Source: Actinobacteria bacterium 13_2_20CM_68_14 (lineage in GTDB: Bacteria; Actinomycetota; Thermoleophilia; Gaiellales; Gaiellaceae). Taken from it: a stretch of DNA of 24,909 nt. Location of the stretch: assembly GCA_001914705.1 (NCBI GenBank), contig MNDB01000052.1, positions 1 to 24,909 of the forward strand, read 5' to 3'. The notes beneath the pieces were generated by a model, which was given only the letters and a program-made list of their open reading frames with translations, was not told the origin of the DNA and ran no database searches. This document shows positions 1-7,264 of this stretch, piece after piece. The translations under genes were made by a program, and so were the position numbers. Within the stretch, counting starts at the first letter, position 1. The number at the start of each line of letters is the position of its first letter.

Positions 1-57
1 GCCATGCGGCAGACGCTCACGCCCGGCCCCGGCTTCAACAATAATCGTGAACGCTGA
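1..57 (+). CDS. possible 3' end of an unidentified gene (partial)
   Basis: Frame 1 is open from the window edge to a TGA at 55-57 and gives 18 residues ending in PGPGFNNNRER. Most third positions in the first part are G or C, and a terminator-like hairpin begins at the base right after the stop. Together these suggest the tail of a plus-strand gene whose body lies outside the window. The fragment is too short to identify, and it could be chance. Confidence 0.25.
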   Translation, partial: AMRQTLTPGPGFNNNRER

Positions 58-101
58 GTTCGGCCGCGCCCCCCCGTAGGTCTGGACGGCCCGAACGTTT
101 T
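58..101 (+). terminator. terminator-like hairpin after the left-edge ORF
   Basis: The left arm GTTCGGCC (58-65) pairs with GGCCCGAAC (88-96), with one bulged base, across a 22-nt loop, and a short run of four T follows at 98-101. The position directly after the TGA at 55-57 fits a transcription end. The long loop and short T run make it a weak intrinsic terminator. Confidence 0.3.
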
Positions 102-196
102 GGGTGGTTGGCGCACCGGGCGCGACCGCGTAGAGTCGCGACGCGACCTCGTCGCCCAGCCCGAAGCGTGGAGCGCCTGCGGTTCACACACACGAG

Positions 197-214
197 TTAC
201 CCACAGTTTCCACA
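197..214 (+). promoter_or_regulatory. two adjacent DnaA-box-like 9-mers
   Basis: TTACCCACA (197-205) is one mismatch from the DnaA box consensus TTATCCACA. The directly abutting GTTTCCACA (206-214) is two mismatches away. A looser match, GTTCACACA, lies at 182-190. No dnaA, dnaN or gyr gene is visible, so an origin cannot be claimed from this window; the pair may be chance or another protein's site. Confidence 0.2.
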
Positions 215-232
215 GCGAGTGGGGAGTGATTT

Positions 233-442
233 CTGGACCCAGAACAACAGCCTGAAGGCGCGCCCGCCCGTGGGTCCGAGCTTCCGGGCGAGTTTGTCTC
301 TGAGGACCTGCGCGCCGACTGCGCCCGCTTCCTCGAGGAGCTACGAGCGCAGATCGAGGGGCGCGCCGACGTGCCGCCGGGGAGTACGGGGTGGGTGCCC
401 GGCCCGTCGAGTGACCCCAGACCGAGACGCCGGAACCAATAG
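233..442 (+). CDS. possible small hypothetical protein, 69 aa, CTG start
   Basis: The frame runs from a CTG at 233 to a TAG at 440-442 and has no ATG, GTG or TTG near its 5' end. The reading is protein-like, with coding-type third positions. An acidic, Pro- and Glu-rich start is followed by a helical stretch containing EDLRADCARFLEELRAQIEG, then a basic tail PRPRRRNQ. A GGGGAG at 221-226 sits 6 nt ahead of the CTG, a good Shine-Dalgarno position. I do not recognise the protein. It could be a real small gene, the decayed end of a larger one, or chance. A longer plus-strand frame across the same bases has much poorer composition. Confidence 0.3.
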   Translation: MDPEQQPEGAPARGSELPGEFVSEDLRADCARFLEELRAQIEGRADVPPGSTGWVPGPSSDPRPRRRNQ

Positions 443-508
443 CATCGTCCCTAACGTCTATGTATCGTCTCCCGCGGTAGGCGAGGACATTCAGGGCCCT
501 GCGGCGTA

Positions 509-590
509 TGGAGCCGGAGCACCTCCTGCCTCTCCCCGGAGGGGCGCTCCTTCTAAGCCGCAGCGGAACGGGCGCCACGCTCCGGCTCCA
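509..590. repeat. 12-bp perfect inverted repeat, 58-nt interior
   Basis: TGGAGCCGGAGC (509-520) is the exact reverse complement of GCTCCGGCTCCA (579-590). The interior is GC-rich and can fold further. On the plus strand a T-rich patch, CTTTTACTTT, follows ten bases later. It may be a structured transcript end or a protein-binding palindrome. Confidence 0.5.
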
Positions 591-645
591 CCTACGCCCA
601 CTTTTACTTTGAACGCACCGCTGCTCCGAGTTATCCTCGTGTTGG

Positions 646-697
646 GAGCCGAGCGGAGAGTGAATGGGGAGAGGGCTCGCCTGTGGTCGCTCGGCTC
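646..697. repeat. 10-bp perfect inverted repeat near operon end
   Basis: GAGCCGAGCG (646-655) pairs perfectly with CGCTCGGCTC (688-697) across 32 nt. It lies 23 nt beyond the last gene of the minus-strand operon, so it could act as that operon's terminator. No T run follows the hairpin in that direction, so an intrinsic terminator is not well supported. Confidence 0.4.
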
Positions 698-720
698 TCT
701 TGAAAAAGTGCGCCCTGGAA

Positions 721-1023
721 CTACTTCCGCAGGCGCTTGTACAGCCGGTCGATCAAATCCGGCATCGCCTCGAGGCGCTCGGTGATCACGCGTAGGCGGT
801 ACTCACGGAAGTGCTCGGGCTCGACGCCGAGCGCCTTCGCCAGAGTTCGCATCACGTCGTCGGAGGGCACCGGCCGGTTGCCGTGGACGAGATGATTGAG
901 ATAGCCGGCGGAAAGCTTCGTCTTGTCGGCGAGCGCCCGGTACGTCACGCCGGTCTCGTCCATCAGCTTCTCGACCGTCGGGCCGAATGGCTCATCGCTG
1001 AACCTGCGCTTTCGGCGAGCCAC
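721..1023 (-). CDS. XRE-family helix-turn-helix regulator, 100 aa
   Basis: This is a small DNA-binding protein with a Cro/C1-type helix-turn-helix at about residues 27-48 (TYRALADKTKLSAGYLNHLV), followed by a helical tail ending YKRLRK. The basic N-terminus (ARRKRRF) is typical of the family. The start is a GTG at 1021-1023 whose first base is the last base of the proS TAG, and GGGAGG lies 7 nt upstream. A longer frame reaching to 1311 runs antisense-like through proS and is not used. It is the last gene of the proS operon, so it is probably co-transcribed and translationally coupled. Its target and ligand are unknown. No transmembrane or effector domain is visible. Confidence 0.85.
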   Translation of the reverse strand: MARRKRRFSDEPFGPTVEKLMDETGVTYRALADKTKLSAGYLNHLVHGNRPVPSDDVMRTLAKALGVEPEHFREYRLRVITERLEAMPDLIDRLYKRLRK

Positions 1024-2684
1024 TAGAACGCCTCCCCAAGAGATGCGATCGCCACCCGGCGCTCCTCGCCCGTCGCCCGGTCGCGTACGTCCACGGCACC
1101 GTCCTCGACCGTCTTCCTGCCGACCGTGATTCTCGTCGGCAGACCGATCAGGTCGGCGTCGGCGAACTTCTCGCCCGCGCGCGCGTCGCGGTCGTCCAGG
1201 AGGACGCTGAGGCCCGCGGCGTCGAGAACTGTCGCCGCCTCGTGGGCCTGCTCTTCGACGCCTGGGAGCGCGACCACGTGCACATCGTACGGTGCCACAG
1301 ATCGGGGCCACACGATTCCCTGCTCGTCGTGACTCTGCTCGACGATCGTCGCGAGCACGCGCCCAGGGCCGATCCCGTAGCTCCCCATGACCAGGGGCTT
1401 CTCGGTCCCGTCCTCGTCGAGGAAGGACGCCTCGAGTGGGATCGTGTACTTCGTCTCGAGCTTGAAGATGTGACCGACCTCGATCGCCGTCTGGAAGCGG
1501 AGTCGTCCGCCGCAGACGGGGCAGGTGTCGTCCTCCTTCGAGGCGCGGAGGTCGGCGAAGCGGGGCTGATAGTCGCGGCCGGCCTCGACGCCGCGGAGGT
1601 GGACGCCCGTCCGGTTCGCGCCTGCGACGTACTGGCCCACGCCGAGCGTCTCGTCGGCGACCACCTCGCCGTCGAAGCCGATCGGCCCGATCGAGCCAGG
1701 GTCGGAGCCGAACGCCTGGCGAATCTCCTCCTCGGTCGCGGGCCGAAAGTCCGACCCGAGCGCCGACAGCATCTTCATGTCGTCGAGTCGGTCGTCGCCG
1801 CGGATCAGCGCGAGCACGAGCGTCCCGTCGGCCTTCACGACCGGCATCGCCTTCGAGGTCGCCGCTCGGTCGACCGATAGGAGCGCCGCGAGCGCGTCGA
1901 TCGTCGTCGTCCCGGGGGTCTCGACCTCCTCGGGCCGGTCGAGCCGCTCAGGGAAGTCCGGCGGCCGCGGCATTGTCCGCGCGACCTCGATGTCCGCCGC
2001 GAAGTCGCCGTTCTCGCAGGTGACGAGCGTGTTCTCGCCCGAGCCGGACGGCGCCAGGAAGTCCCTCGAGCCGCTGCCGCCCATGATCCCGGACTCGGCC
2101 GCCACCTCGTAGACCTCGATCCCGCAGCGCTCGAAGATCTTCCAGTACGCCTCGCCGTGCTTGCGGAAGCTCTCGTCGAGACCGGCCCCGTCCCGGTCGA
2201 ACGAGTACGAATCCTTCATGATGAACTCGCGGACGCGGATGAGGCCGCTGCGGGGACGCGGCTCGTCGCGATCCTTGGTCTGGAAGTGGTACCAGGACTG
2301 CGGCAGCTCCTTGTAGCTCTGGATCTCGCGCGCGTGGAACGCGAACGTCTCCTCGTGCGTCAACGGCAGGACGTAGTGGCGCCCGGCGCGGTCGTCGAGC
2401 TTGAAGAGCTCCGTGATCGCATACCGCCCGGTCGCCTCCCAGAGCTCCGCCGGGGTGAGCACCGGCGCGAGCCACTCCTGCGCGCCGATCGCGTCCATCT
2501 CCTCGCGGATGATGTGCTCGATCTTGCGGTGGACGCGCCAGCCGAGCGGCGTGAACGACCAGAGCCCCGCGGCGATCTGTCGGATGAACCCGGCACGCAC
2601 GAGCAGCTTGTGGCTGACTGCCTCGGCCTCGGCCGGCGCGTCGCGCAGGGTCGGCAGGAAGAGCTGTGAAGCGAGGGCGATCAC
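1023..2684 (-). CDS. proS: prolyl-tRNA synthetase (bacterial type)
   Basis: The enzyme attaches proline to tRNA-Pro in the cytosol. The 553-residue protein has the usual N-terminus (SQLFLPTLRDAPAEAEAVSHKLL), class II motif 2 (RVREFIMKDSYSF, about 150-162), a YbaK-like editing insertion at about 230-390, a CPVCGG zinc-knuckle-like sequence ahead of EVGHIFKLETKY, motif 3 (GSYGIGPGRVLATIVEQ) and a C-terminal anticodon-binding domain from about 465. This is the normal length for the inserted bacterial form. The start is a GTG at 2682-2684, 15 nt after the ispG stop. No strong Shine-Dalgarno sequence is seen, so coupling to ispG is likely. The stop overlaps the next gene by one base. Confidence 0.97.
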   Translation of the reverse strand: MIALASQLFLPTLRDAPAEAEAVSHKLLVRAGFIRQIAAGLWSFTPLGWRVHRKIEHIIREEMDAIGAQEWLAPVLTPAELWEATGRYAITELFKLDDRAGRHYVLPLTHEETFAFHAREIQSYKELPQSWYHFQTKDRDEPRPRSGLIRVREFIMKDSYSFDRDGAGLDESFRKHGEAYWKIFERCGIEVYEVAAESGIMGGSGSRDFLAPSGSGENTLVTCENGDFAADIEVARTMPRPPDFPERLDRPEEVETPGTTTIDALAALLSVDRAATSKAMPVVKADGTLVLALIRGDDRLDDMKMLSALGSDFRPATEEEIRQAFGSDPGSIGPIGFDGEVVADETLGVGQYVAGANRTGVHLRGVEAGRDYQPRFADLRASKEDDTCPVCGGRLRFQTAIEVGHIFKLETKYTIPLEASFLDEDGTEKPLVMGSYGIGPGRVLATIVEQSHDEQGIVWPRSVAPYDVHVVALPGVEEQAHEAATVLDAAGLSVLLDDRDARAGEKFADADLIGLPTRITVGRKTVEDGAVDVRDRATGEERRVAIASLGEAF

Positions 2685-2699
2685 CGTTGTCGAGCCAGG

Positions 2700-3833
2700 C
2701 TACTCGATCGGGATCAGGGAAGCCTCTGCCATGGCCAACGCGGCGGGTTTGGCCATTTTCAGGCGCTTCGGCCGGTGCATGCCGTCCGCGATCCACTCGT
2801 CGATCGCGTGAAAGAGCTCATCGACGAGGATGTCCGACGAGACCTTCTTCAGGACGCGGCCGTGGGCGTAGACGAAGCCGACGTCGCGGCCGCCGGCGAT
2901 GCCGAAGTCCGCGTCGCCCGCCTCCCCCGGTCCGTTGACGGCGCAGCCGAGCACCGCGACCTCGAAGTGCTGCGGGTAGGCGTGCAGGCGCTCCTCGACC
3001 TTCTCGGCGAGGTTCTGGACGCCGACGTTGTCGCGCCCGCAGCTCGGGCAGGCGATCATGATTGGCCCCCGCTCGCGCAGGCCCAGCGCCTTCAGGATCT
3101 CGAAGGCGGTCTTGACCTCCTCGACCGGGTCGGCGGTCAGCGAGACCCGCACCGTGTCGCCGATACCGTCCACCAGCAGCGCGCCCATGCCGACGGCGCT
3201 CTTGACCGAGCCGGAGAACGGCGTTCCGGCCTCGGTGACACCTAGGTGGAGCGGATACGGAACCTTCGAGGCGAGCAGCCGGTACGCGCGGATCATCGTC
3301 GGCACGTGGCTCGACTTGACCGAGATCTTGAAGTCGTAGTAGTCGAGGCTCTCGAGCAGGCGAACCTCCTCGAGCGCCGCCTCGACGAGCGCCTCGGCCT
3401 GGTCGCTCTGCGCAAGGTCCGAGAGGTGCTTTGGAAGTGAGCCGGAGTTGGCACCGATGCGCATCGGCATGCCGGCGGCCTTCGCCGCGCGGACGACCTC
3501 CGCCACCTTGTCCGGCCCGCCGATGTTGCCGGGGTTGATCCGGACGGCGGCGACGCCGGCCTCGATCGCGCGGAGGGCCAGGCTCGCGTTGAAGTGGATG
3601 TCCGCGATTACCGGAATCGGCGAAAGGCGCACGAGCTTGGGCAGAGCGTCGGCGTCCTCGCTCTTCGGCACGGCGACGCGCACGATCTCGCAGCCGGCCG
3701 AGGCGAGCGCGGCGACCTGGGCGGTGGTCGCCTCGACATCGTGTGTCTTCGTCAGCGTCATCGACTGGACGACAACCGGCGCGCCACCGCCGATTTGAAC
3801 GCCGCCTACATTGATGGAGCGTTCGCTGGCCAC
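2700..3833 (-). CDS. ispG: 4-hydroxy-3-methylbut-2-enyl-diphosphate synthase
   Basis: IspG is the penultimate enzyme of the MEP isoprenoid pathway. It reduces methylerythritol cyclodiphosphate to HMBPP using a 4Fe-4S cluster fed by ferredoxin or flavodoxin. The 377-residue protein has the TIM-barrel part (VVVQSMTLTKTHDVEATTAQ near the N-terminus; RINPGNIG at about 98-105) and the C-terminal cluster domain. The three cluster cysteines are visible in ACPSCGR (262 and 265) and GCAVNGPGE (297), and Glu304 completes the usual ligand set. The start is a GTG at 3831-3833, 9 nt after the rseP stop. Together with dxr upstream in the same operon it covers two MEP steps, and uppS in the same operon uses the product pathway. 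Confidence 0.97.
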   Translation of the reverse strand: MASERSINVGGVQIGGGAPVVVQSMTLTKTHDVEATTAQVAALASAGCEIVRVAVPKSEDADALPKLVRLSPIPVIADIHFNASLALRAIEAGVAAVRINPGNIGGPDKVAEVVRAAKAAGMPMRIGANSGSLPKHLSDLAQSDQAEALVEAALEEVRLLESLDYYDFKISVKSSHVPTMIRAYRLLASKVPYPLHLGVTEAGTPFSGSVKSAVGMGALLVDGIGDTVRVSLTADPVEEVKTAFEILKALGLRERGPIMIACPSCGRDNVGVQNLAEKVEERLHAYPQHFEVAVLGCAVNGPGEAGDADFGIAGGRDVGFVYAHGRVLKKVSSDILVDELFHAIDEWIADGMHRPKRLKMAKPAALAMAEASLIPIE

Positions 3834-3842
3834 GACGCGAGT

Positions 3843-5075
3843 CTAACCCCCGCCAATACGCCCGACGTCGTTCGAAAGGCCGACGAAGAACAACAGCAGC
3901 ACCAGCGCGATTCCGACGGCCGAGACCCGCTCGTAGACGGCGCGGCCGACCGAACGGCCGCGAATTCCCTCGATCAGGGAGAACGCGATGTGGCCCCCGT
4001 CGAGCGGGAGCAGCGGCAGCAGGTTGAGCAACGCGAGCGAGAGGCTGATCAGCGCCAGGATCTCCAGATAGTCGCGGTAGTCCGTCTTCACCGCCTGGCT
4101 GGAGACGTCGACGATGCCGACGGGAGACGAGACCTGTTTGCGTCCCGGGCCCTCGACGATCGAGACCAATGACGTGGCGATGCCTTTGCTCACGTCCCAG
4201 GTGTCTCTGGCCGCGAACCCGACCGCGGTGGCAGGGTCGTACCGCTTGTAGACGACCCCGGCCGGCTGGAAGCCGAAGATGTAGTAGCCGTTCTGCTTGA
4301 TCGTCTTCTCCGGAGGTAGCTCGATGTACCTCCCCGGCGGCCGGCGCACCGAGACGATCACAGGCTTCCCCTTGGTCGCTCTGATTGCCTTCGAGACCTG
4401 CTTGAAGGTTTTCGTCGGCTGCAGGTTCACAGCCACGATCTCGTCCCCCGGGCGCAGGCCGGCCTGCGCCGCCGGTGAGTTCGGCGAGACCTTCTCGACA
4501 CGGCGAGACGCGCCGTCAGGGATCCCCAGCATGTAGACGACCGCCAGCACGACAATCGCGAAGAGGATGTTCGTCAGCGGGCCCGCCGCGATCACGAGGA
4601 CGCGCTTCCAGGTTGGCTGCCGCCAGTACGCCTCGGGGCCGAGGGCGTCGGCGAGCTCCTCGCGGCCGCGGCGAGCCGCTCGCGCCGGCACTGGAGGCAG
4701 CTGCGCTCGCGCCAGCTCCTCGTCGAGGCTTGCAAGGGCGGTGCGGGCCTCGGCGAAGTCCCCCTCAGAGACCAGGCGCTTCAGCCGTTCGACCGGCCCG
4801 ACGAGCGACGGGTCGTGGAGCAGCGCGGGCCCGAAACTCGTGTCCAGGTCGGACGGCGCCGGCCTGTGCATGCCGGGGATCTTGACGTAGCCCCCGAGCG
4901 GGATCGCGCCGATTCCGTACTCGATTCCCTTCCGCGTGGTCTTGAGGATCGCCGGCGGAAAGCCCACGTAGAAGCGTCTCGGCTTCATGCCCACCGCGCG
5001 CGCGCTGAAAAAGTGGCCGGCCTCGTGAATCAGCACGAGGAAGGCGAGCCCGGCGATCGCGATCAGGATGCTCAC
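3843..5075 (-). CDS. rseP: RseP-family site-2 intramembrane metalloprotease
   Basis: This membrane zinc protease (M50) cleaves transmembrane segments, classically of anti-sigma factors or leftover signal peptides. It has HEAGH at 17-21 inside the first membrane helix, a conserved GGYVKIPG loop, GPLTN (165-169) opening the second membrane segment, one PDZ domain at about 185-260, and LPLDGGH in the third segment supplying the third zinc ligand. A final hydrophobic helix lies near the C-terminus. An unusually long segment of about 85 residues (71-155), helical and charged, separates the first zinc helix region from GPLTN. The start is a GTG at 5073-5075. Its leader contains a palindromic element whose 3' arm includes the only Shine-Dalgarno-like GAGG. 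Confidence 0.94.
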   Translation of the reverse strand: MSILIAIAGLAFLVLIHEAGHFFSARAVGMKPRRFYVGFPPAILKTTRKGIEYGIGAIPLGGYVKIPGMHRPAPSDLDTSFGPALLHDPSLVGPVERLKRLVSEGDFAEARTALASLDEELARAQLPPVPARAARRGREELADALGPEAYWRQPTWKRVLVIAAGPLTNILFAIVVLAVVYMLGIPDGASRRVEKVSPNSPAAQAGLRPGDEIVAVNLQPTKTFKQVSKAIRATKGKPVIVSVRRPPGRYIELPPEKTIKQNGYYIFGFQPAGVVYKRYDPATAVGFAARDTWDVSKGIATSLVSIVEGPGRKQVSSPVGIVDVSSQAVKTDYRDYLEILALISLSLALLNLLPLLPLDGGHIAFSLIEGIRGRSVGRAVYERVSAVGIALVLLLFFVGLSNDVGRIGGG

Positions 5076-5080
5076 GCCCA

Positions 5081-5142
5081 GGCCTCGCTTGCGAGGCCGT
5101 CCAAGAGGTCGGCCGATTCACTCGGCCGACCGCTAATCCCGG
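5081..5142 (-). repeat. palindromic element, copy A, upstream of rseP
   Basis: This 62-nt element is made of two hairpins. The first, 8 bp with a TT spacer, is at 5081-5098. The second has a perfect 10-bp stem (5107-5116 with 5122-5131) and a TTCAC loop. A second copy lies at 13704-13765: 54 of 62 bases match with no indel, and four of the eight differences form two swapped base pairs in the 10-bp stem. It fills most of the 103-nt dxr-rseP spacer and ends 5 nt before the rseP GTG. Confidence 0.75.
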
Positions 5143-5178
5143 TCCGTAGGGCGTCGCGAGTCGAGGTGGAGCGAGCCG

Positions 5179-6240
5179 TCATGCCGTCGCAGCAGTCCTC
5201 TCGGCCAGTCGACGCGCCTCGGCGTTAGCCTCGACGACCTCGTTCAGATTGCGGGCGGGGGCACCTTCTACCGAAGCCAGCGTCTCCTCGACCGTCTCCG
5301 CGATGCCGAGGAACGGGAGCCGTCCTTCGAGGAACGCGGCTACCGCGACCTCGTTCGCGGCGTTGAACGCACAGGGATACGTACCGCCCTGCTCACCGGC
5401 GCGGCGGGCCAGCGCCAGCAGCGGAAACGTCTCCAGGTCGGGGGCCGCGAACTCGAGCGTCAAGCCAGACGCGAGATCGAGCGGCGGCACCGGCGTCGCC
5501 GCGCGGTCGGGATACGTCAGCGCGAAGGAGATCGGCACGCGCATGTCGGGGTAGCCGAAGTGCGCAAGCGCGGCGCCGTCGCGGAAGCGCACGAGTGCGT
5601 GAACGGTGGAGGTCGGGTGGATCACGACCTCGATTTGCTCGTAGTCGAGGCCGAAGAGGAAGTGCGCCTCGATCAGCTCGAGACCTTTGTTGGCAAGCGT
5701 TGCCGAGTCGACCGTGATCTTCGGGCCCATGTTCCAGGTCGGGTGCGCGAGCGCCTCCGCCGGCGTCACGTCGCCGAGCTCTTCGCGGCTCCGTCCACGG
5801 AACGGGCCGCCTGAGGCGGTCAGCACCAGCGAACGCACGGTCTCGGGCGCCCGGCCCTCGAGGCACTGCTGCGCGGCCGAGTGCTCGCTGTCGACCGGCA
5901 GCAACCGCCCTCCCCCACGTCGCCAAGCGCTCGTCGCCAGCTCGCCGGCGGCCACGAGGCTCTCCTTGTTCGCCAGCGCCAGATCGACACCCCGCTCGAG
6001 CGACCAGAGCGTCGCCGGTAGGCCAGCGAAGCCGACAACGGCGTTGAGGACGACGTCGGGCTGGGCGCGCTCGAGCAGCTCGGTCAGGTCGCCGCCGACT
6101 TGAGTCAACGGCGCGAGTCCATCGATCGGCTGCGAGCCGGAGGCGGCGGCGGCCAGTTCGAGGTCCGGGTGCGCAGCGATGATTTCCAGCGCCTGTCGCC
6201 CGATCGACCCGGTGGCCCCGAGGAGGGCGATTCGCTTCAT
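5179..6240 (-). CDS. dxr: 1-deoxy-D-xylulose 5-phosphate reductoisomerase
   Basis: DXR makes 2-C-methyl-D-erythritol 4-phosphate from DXP with NADPH, the committed step of the MEP pathway, and is the target of fosmidomycin. The 353-residue protein starts with the nucleotide-binding GATGSIG (8-14), then shows ANKESLV, the metal-site DSEHSA, SGGPF, the flexible-loop region around HPTWNMGPKITVDSATLANK, and FNAANEVAV near the C-terminus. It is slightly shorter than the usual 380-400 residues, mainly in the first domain. The start is an ATG at 6238-6240. It has no clear Shine-Dalgarno sequence, but TACACT lies 8 nt upstream, so it may have its own leaderless promoter within the operon. Confidence 0.96.
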   Translation of the reverse strand: MKRIALLGATGSIGRQALEIIAAHPDLELAAAASGSQPIDGLAPLTQVGGDLTELLERAQPDVVLNAVVGFAGLPATLWSLERGVDLALANKESLVAAGELATSAWRRGGGRLLPVDSEHSAAQQCLEGRAPETVRSLVLTASGGPFRGRSREELGDVTPAEALAHPTWNMGPKITVDSATLANKGLELIEAHFLFGLDYEQIEVVIHPTSTVHALVRFRDGAALAHFGYPDMRVPISFALTYPDRAATPVPPLDLASGLTLEFAAPDLETFPLLALARRAGEQGGTYPCAFNAANEVAVAAFLEGRLPFLGIAETVEETLASVEGAPARNLNEVVEANAEARRLAERTAATA

Positions 6241-6248
6241 TGCATCAG

Positions 6249-6254
6249 AGTGTA
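6249..6254 (-). promoter_or_regulatory. candidate -10 element for leaderless dxr transcript
   Basis: On the minus strand TACACT fits TANNNT and ends 8 nt before the dxr ATG, the distance at which transcription would begin at or next to the start codon. The lack of a Shine-Dalgarno sequence supports this reading. No good -35 hexamer is seen. Confidence 0.35.
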
Positions 6255-6321
6255 CGAGTCCGAGGTGGCGTCGGTTCGCCTGGGAGAACCTCCCGATCGC
6301 TACGCGTTAGTTTCTCCCCTG

Positions 6322-6352
6322 GTCCGCTGCGCGGACAGGCCGCTTCGCGGCC
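6322..6352 (-). repeat. two tandem GNA-triloop hairpins, cdsA-dxr spacer
   Basis: Two perfect 6-bp hairpins with 3-nt loops are separated by one base: 6322-6336 (GTCCGC-TGC-GCGGAC) and 6338-6352 (GGCCGC-TTC-GCGGCC). In gene direction the loops read GCA and GAA closed by C-G, the very stable GC-GNA-GC type. They start 4 nt after the cdsA stop codon, so they may protect the upstream mRNA or attenuate transcription into dxr. Confidence 0.6.
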
Positions 6353-6356
6353 GGAT

Positions 6357-7154
6357 TCAGGCCCAGCCAAAGGCGCGAACGAGGTAGTACGAGGCAACCG
6401 ACGCGAACAGCAACGCGTCGATCCGGTCGAGCATCCCGCCGTGGCCGCCGAGCAGGCGGCCCGAGTCCTTGACGTTCATGTCGCGCTTCAGCGCGGACTC
6501 GAACAGATCGCCCAGCGGGGCCGAAATCGCGATCACGACGCCCAGCGCGAGGGATTCCCCGATCGTCAGGAAGTGCTGGTGGTAGAGCGCGAAGAACGGA
6601 ACCAGAATCGCCACGATCGTCCCTGCGAGCAGGCCCTCCCACGTCTTGCCCGGTGAGAGGACCGGGGCCATCTTGTGCCGGCCGATCAGCAGGCCGACGA
6701 AATAGGCGAACGCGTCCGCCGCGAAGACGGTCAGCAACACCGTGAAGACGGCCAGGCGCCCATGCTCGGGGATCGAACGCAGGAGCAACGCGTGCCCGAG
6801 CCCGAGGCCGATCCAGGCGACGCCGAAGACCGTGATCGCGATCGCCACCGCCAGCGACTGCCGGGTATCGGAAATGCCTTTGAGGACGAACGCCACCGCG
6901 ATCGTGCTCAGGAAGCCGGCCGTCATCCACGGAATCCCGCCGAGCTGAGCGCCGAGCAGAGCGAGCACCGTGCCGGCGTAGCCCGCCAGCACGAGCGGTC
7001 GCAGCGGCCGTGCGATCCGATAGAGCTCGTGGAGCGCGATCAGCGCCGCCACGAGTGCGAGCACCCAAAGCCACCAGCCGCCGAGATAGACCAGCCCGAA
7101 CACCGCCGGCAGGAGCACGGCGCCGACGACGATCCGCGACCAAAAGGAGCTCAA
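6357..7154 (-). CDS. cdsA: phosphatidate cytidylyltransferase
   Basis: CdsA makes CDP-diacylglycerol from phosphatidate and CTP, the precursor of all phospholipids, at the membrane. The 265-residue protein has about seven or eight hydrophobic segments. It carries the family signature near the C-terminus: KRDMNVKDSG, GHGGMLDRIDALLF. The conserved GRHKMAPVLSPGKTWEG precedes it. The start is a TTG at 7152-7154, because the preceding in-frame codon is TAG. GGAAGG lies 8 nt upstream, within a long hairpin that also includes the uppS stop. The order uppS-cdsA-dxr-rseP is widely conserved in bacteria. Confidence 0.95.
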   Translation of the reverse strand: MSSFWSRIVVGAVLLPAVFGLVYLGGWWLWVLALVAALIALHELYRIARPLRPLVLAGYAGTVLALLGAQLGGIPWMTAGFLSTIAVAFVLKGISDTRQSLAVAIAITVFGVAWIGLGLGHALLLRSIPEHGRLAVFTVLLTVFAADAFAYFVGLLIGRHKMAPVLSPGKTWEGLLAGTIVAILVPFFALYHQHFLTIGESLALGVVIAISAPLGDLFESALKRDMNVKDSGRLLGGHGGMLDRIDALLFASVASYYLVRAFGWA

Positions 7155-7155
7155 C

Positions 7156-7264
7156 TAGTGCGCCTTCCAGTAATGCCGCCAAGTTTCTGGGTCGCGAGCA
7201 CCAAGCCAGAGGCGCCGCGTGATCGCGGGCCAGAAGCCGGCATGTATTGCTGGAAGGGGCACTA
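7156..7264 (-). repeat. 109-nt imperfect hairpin covering the cdsA ribosome binding site
   Basis: The uppS-cdsA spacer is almost entirely an imperfect palindrome. The outer arms share TAGTGC, CTTCCAG and ATGCCG blocks, and the inner arms pair TTCTGG with CCAGAA and TCGCGA with TCGCG. In gene direction the 3' arm holds the GGAAGG Shine-Dalgarno sequence of cdsA, paired against CCCCTTCC just after the uppS stop. This suggests control of cdsA translation by RNA folding. Confidence 0.6.

Larger units (their letters stand above)
443..720. other. non-coding stretch with two long inverted repeats
   Basis: No convincing gene is seen on either strand. The stretch holds two perfect inverted repeats, listed separately (509-590 and 646-697), and a T-rich patch at 601-610. 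It lies past the 3' end of the long minus-strand operon. The repeats may therefore mark its transcription end or a small structured RNA, but no known RNA family is recognised. Confidence 0.5.

Noticed and set aside
108..785. 225-residue plus-strand open frame over the left edge region
   Set aside because: Composition is Arg-, Pro- and Ser-rich with no recognisable domain, and its end runs antisense through the HTH gene; a shorter frame in another phase looks more protein-like.
721..1311. Extending the HTH regulator to 196 residues
   Set aside because: The extra N-terminal part lies out of phase inside proS and is low-complexity; the GTG at 1023 has a good ribosome site.
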